A DNA stretch of 64,000 nucleotides from Nematostella vectensis (lineage: Eukaryota > Cnidaria > Anthozoa > Actiniaria > Edwardsiidae), in contig NC_064040.1 in NCBI RefSeq assembly GCF_932526225.1, positions 7,351,181-7,415,180 on the forward strand, given 5' to 3'. Every line of letters begins with the position of its first letter. Position 1 is the stretch's first letter. Below the pieces are notes generated by a model, which saw only the letters and a list, made by a program, of their open reading frames with translations, did not search any database and was not told the DNA's origin. This document shows positions 62,554 through 64,000 of this stretch, piece by piece. Made by a program: the position numbers and the translations under genes.

Positions 62554-62635
62554 TGCTGTTGGCTGAGTGGTTAAGGTCAGTGATTGGGGTTCGTATGTTG
62601 CTTAAGGCCACGGGTTCGAGTCCTCCCCACTAAAT
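62554..62635 (+). other. tRNA-like SINE head with pol III boxes
   Basis: A box TGGCTGAGTGG (62,560-62,570) and B box GGGTTCGAGTCC (62,612-62,623), separated as in class II tRNAs (Ser/Leu type). The acceptor and anticodon stems do not pair well. A T-rich stretch follows at 62,634-62,656. This suggests a tRNA-Ser/Leu-derived SINE or pseudo-tRNA. Confidence 0.5.
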
Positions 62636-62656
62636 TTTTTTTCTTTTCTTTTTTTA

Positions 62657-63638
62657 GTCCTTGGGAGTCTATCGTTCATCAACGTGTCCGAGGAAGCGAA
62701 CAGCAAGTGTCTTGCTCTATGTAAGTTCCACGGATGCGGCTTTTTAACGTCGTTCATTGAGCACTAGGGTTTCCTGTGGAACCGCTCTATGGCCGAACCT
62801 CAACCAAAAAAGTGACTGGCACGGCGGGGCCGTTTAAGACTTACCACTCCCCCCTTCCCCCCAAAAAAACAAAAAGGAAGTCTCCTGCATAGTCATCCTA
62901 ACTGCAAGACTGGAATCCCTTATTTCAGATTGAAACTAAGGACGGCTGCACGAGTTTGTAATGGGCACTAAGGGTAAAATATTTAGCGCCTTGAAGGGGG
63001 TATAGCATAGGACAATTCGAAGCGGGGCAATTATAGGTGAATAGGCTCTAAAACAAGCAGTAGATGTAATTTGGCGTATAGATCTTTTATTCCAGGCCTT
63101 ACTCTAGAGGGAAAGCACCAGATTTGAAAATGTGACAAATGTGCTTCTGTTGTCTACCGTAGTCATCTAAAAAATCCTTTCAGGGTTTAATTCAACAAGT
63201 TCAAACTACACTTCTCGTTACAGACTATTACTTTACAAAGAAGAGTTGCGAAACTCACATTCTGTGATTAATTGTGGGCTGGATTACCAGCCGTTTCTGT
63301 GAGTCCGTAAGCCGGCAATATAGCCTGTGATACAGCGAAACCAGGCACACCAAGCAGCATTTTTCTACTTTTGTACACTGTTATTTGTCTTGATAATGGG
63401 AAAACATTGTAACCATGCTAAACTATCGAGGGAAGCTTAGAAACAAATATGCATGGAATTTATAAATGGTTGTGGGATGTGAAAGCTTCAACTACAAAAA
63501 AGTCTAATCTTGACGAAAGCTTCAGCTACAGTCTTATCTTGACATGTCTCTGAGGACAATATAACGAACATTCCAAATGAATAAAAATTATCTTTTATGC
63601 GTTGCGCTAACTTTAAAAGGTTTTATTTACAATCACAT
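62657..63638. other. Downstream flank of the minus-strand gene, no gene recognised
   Basis: Possibly the body of the SINE begun at 62,554 (to about 62,830), followed by AT-rich DNA. AATAAA on the minus strand lies at about 63,621-63,626 (TTTATT on plus), only ~15 bp beyond the stop of the next feature. Confidence 0.4.
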
Positions 63639-63953
63639 CTACTCGTCATCAACAATCTCATCGATGACTTCGTACCCGTCCATAAACCCATCGTCATTGT
63701 TGCTGGTATCAAGCACTTCTTGTTTCACTGTGGGCGCCTTGGGGCTCTGTTTGACGCCTTTGCTCCCTCTACCCTTTCCACGACCACGCCCTGCACCCTT
63801 GCCTCTACTGGCGCTGCCTCCTCTTCCTCGGCCTCTCCTGCCACGCCTTGCTAGGGGTGTGACAGGTCCTGGGTCATCCGTGGGAGCGATGGGGTCATAT
63901 GATTCGCTTGTGTCCATGTCCGATTGTTCTGTTTCTGTTGTCTCGACGGGTGT
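63639..63953 (-). CDS. Last coding exon of a GR-rich acidic-tailed protein (partial)
   Basis: A consensus acceptor (TTTTTACACCAG|ACACCC) precedes 104 codons in phase 0 and a stop at 63,639. The segment is disordered: Thr/Glu/Asp-rich first third (ETTETEQSDMDTSES), a basic Gly/Arg-rich centre (RRGRRGRGRGG, GRGRGKGRG) and an acidic end with MDGYEVIDEIVDDE. RGG-type tracts usually bind RNA; the acidic tail could be a partner motif. I do not recognise the gene; the upstream exons are outside the window. Confidence 0.65.
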   Translation of the reverse strand, partial: TPVETTETEQSDMDTSESYDPIAPTDDPGPVTPLARRGRRGRGRGGSASRGKGAGRGRGKGRGSKGVKQSPKAPTVKQEVLDTSNNDDGFMDGYEVIDEIVDDE

Positions 63954-64000
63954 CTGGTGTAAAAAGTGCAGAGACACAACGTTACTCATTATCATATTAA

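Overview
The window is animal nuclear DNA. It holds intron-rich genes with GT-AG splice sites whose joined products are recognisable metazoan proteins: AIDA, striatin, a MAD2L1-binding protein (p31comet-like), a calmodulin-like EF-hand protein and a small PH-domain protein. AT-rich introns, many short inverted-repeat elements and one intact Polinton/Maverick (adintovirus-like) element fit an invertebrate. My guess is a cnidarian, but that rests on the general look of the Polinton and gene set, not on a marker.

Layout. 1-1,005: a TIR-bounded element. 2,602-2,710 (minus): signal-peptide first exon of an unidentified secreted or membrane protein. 4,265-17,439 (minus): complete 10-exon AIDA gene; intron 9 holds a 4-kb array of 50/52-bp repeats and intron 7 a 3-kb foldback element. 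About 380 bp away, head to head, the PH-domain gene starts at 17,816 (plus); its single coding intron contains a 16.45-kb Polinton (18,567-35,017), and the gene ends at 36,102. Then come two genes with single-exon coding regions (EF-hand 37,300-37,770; p31comet-like 38,856-39,614), the 18-coding-exon striatin gene (41,450-56,547), about 7 kb of repeat-rich intergenic DNA, and the last exon of a GR-rich protein on the minus strand (63,639-63,953).

Polinton. Long TIRs bound it, with a candidate 6-bp target duplication TACTCG. Plus-strand order is PolB, (integrase, minus), major capsid protein, packaging ATPase, then seven virion-type or unknown ORFs including a candidate minor capsid protein. 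A minus-strand right-hand block encodes a Cys/His-repeat protein, an ankyrin protein, a TFIIB-like factor and a small membrane protein. I see no frameshift or internal stop in the recognisable genes. I could not find the adenovirus-type protease.

Possible undescribed system. Nearly every Polinton ORF is preceded by a TTTAAAGA-type motif in two flavours: an AAGTGG-preceded form ending GAC at PolB and the right-hand block, and a GAT/AAC form at structural genes. In five structural genes the motif is followed by a hairpin whose right arm ends at or in the start codon. Together with the element's own TFIIB-like protein this suggests element-specific transcription or translation control (inference). 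Other notable structures are an array of about 20 copies of a striatin 3' splice junction, a promoter copy that lost all nine CpGs, and a foldback element full of CRE-type palindromes.
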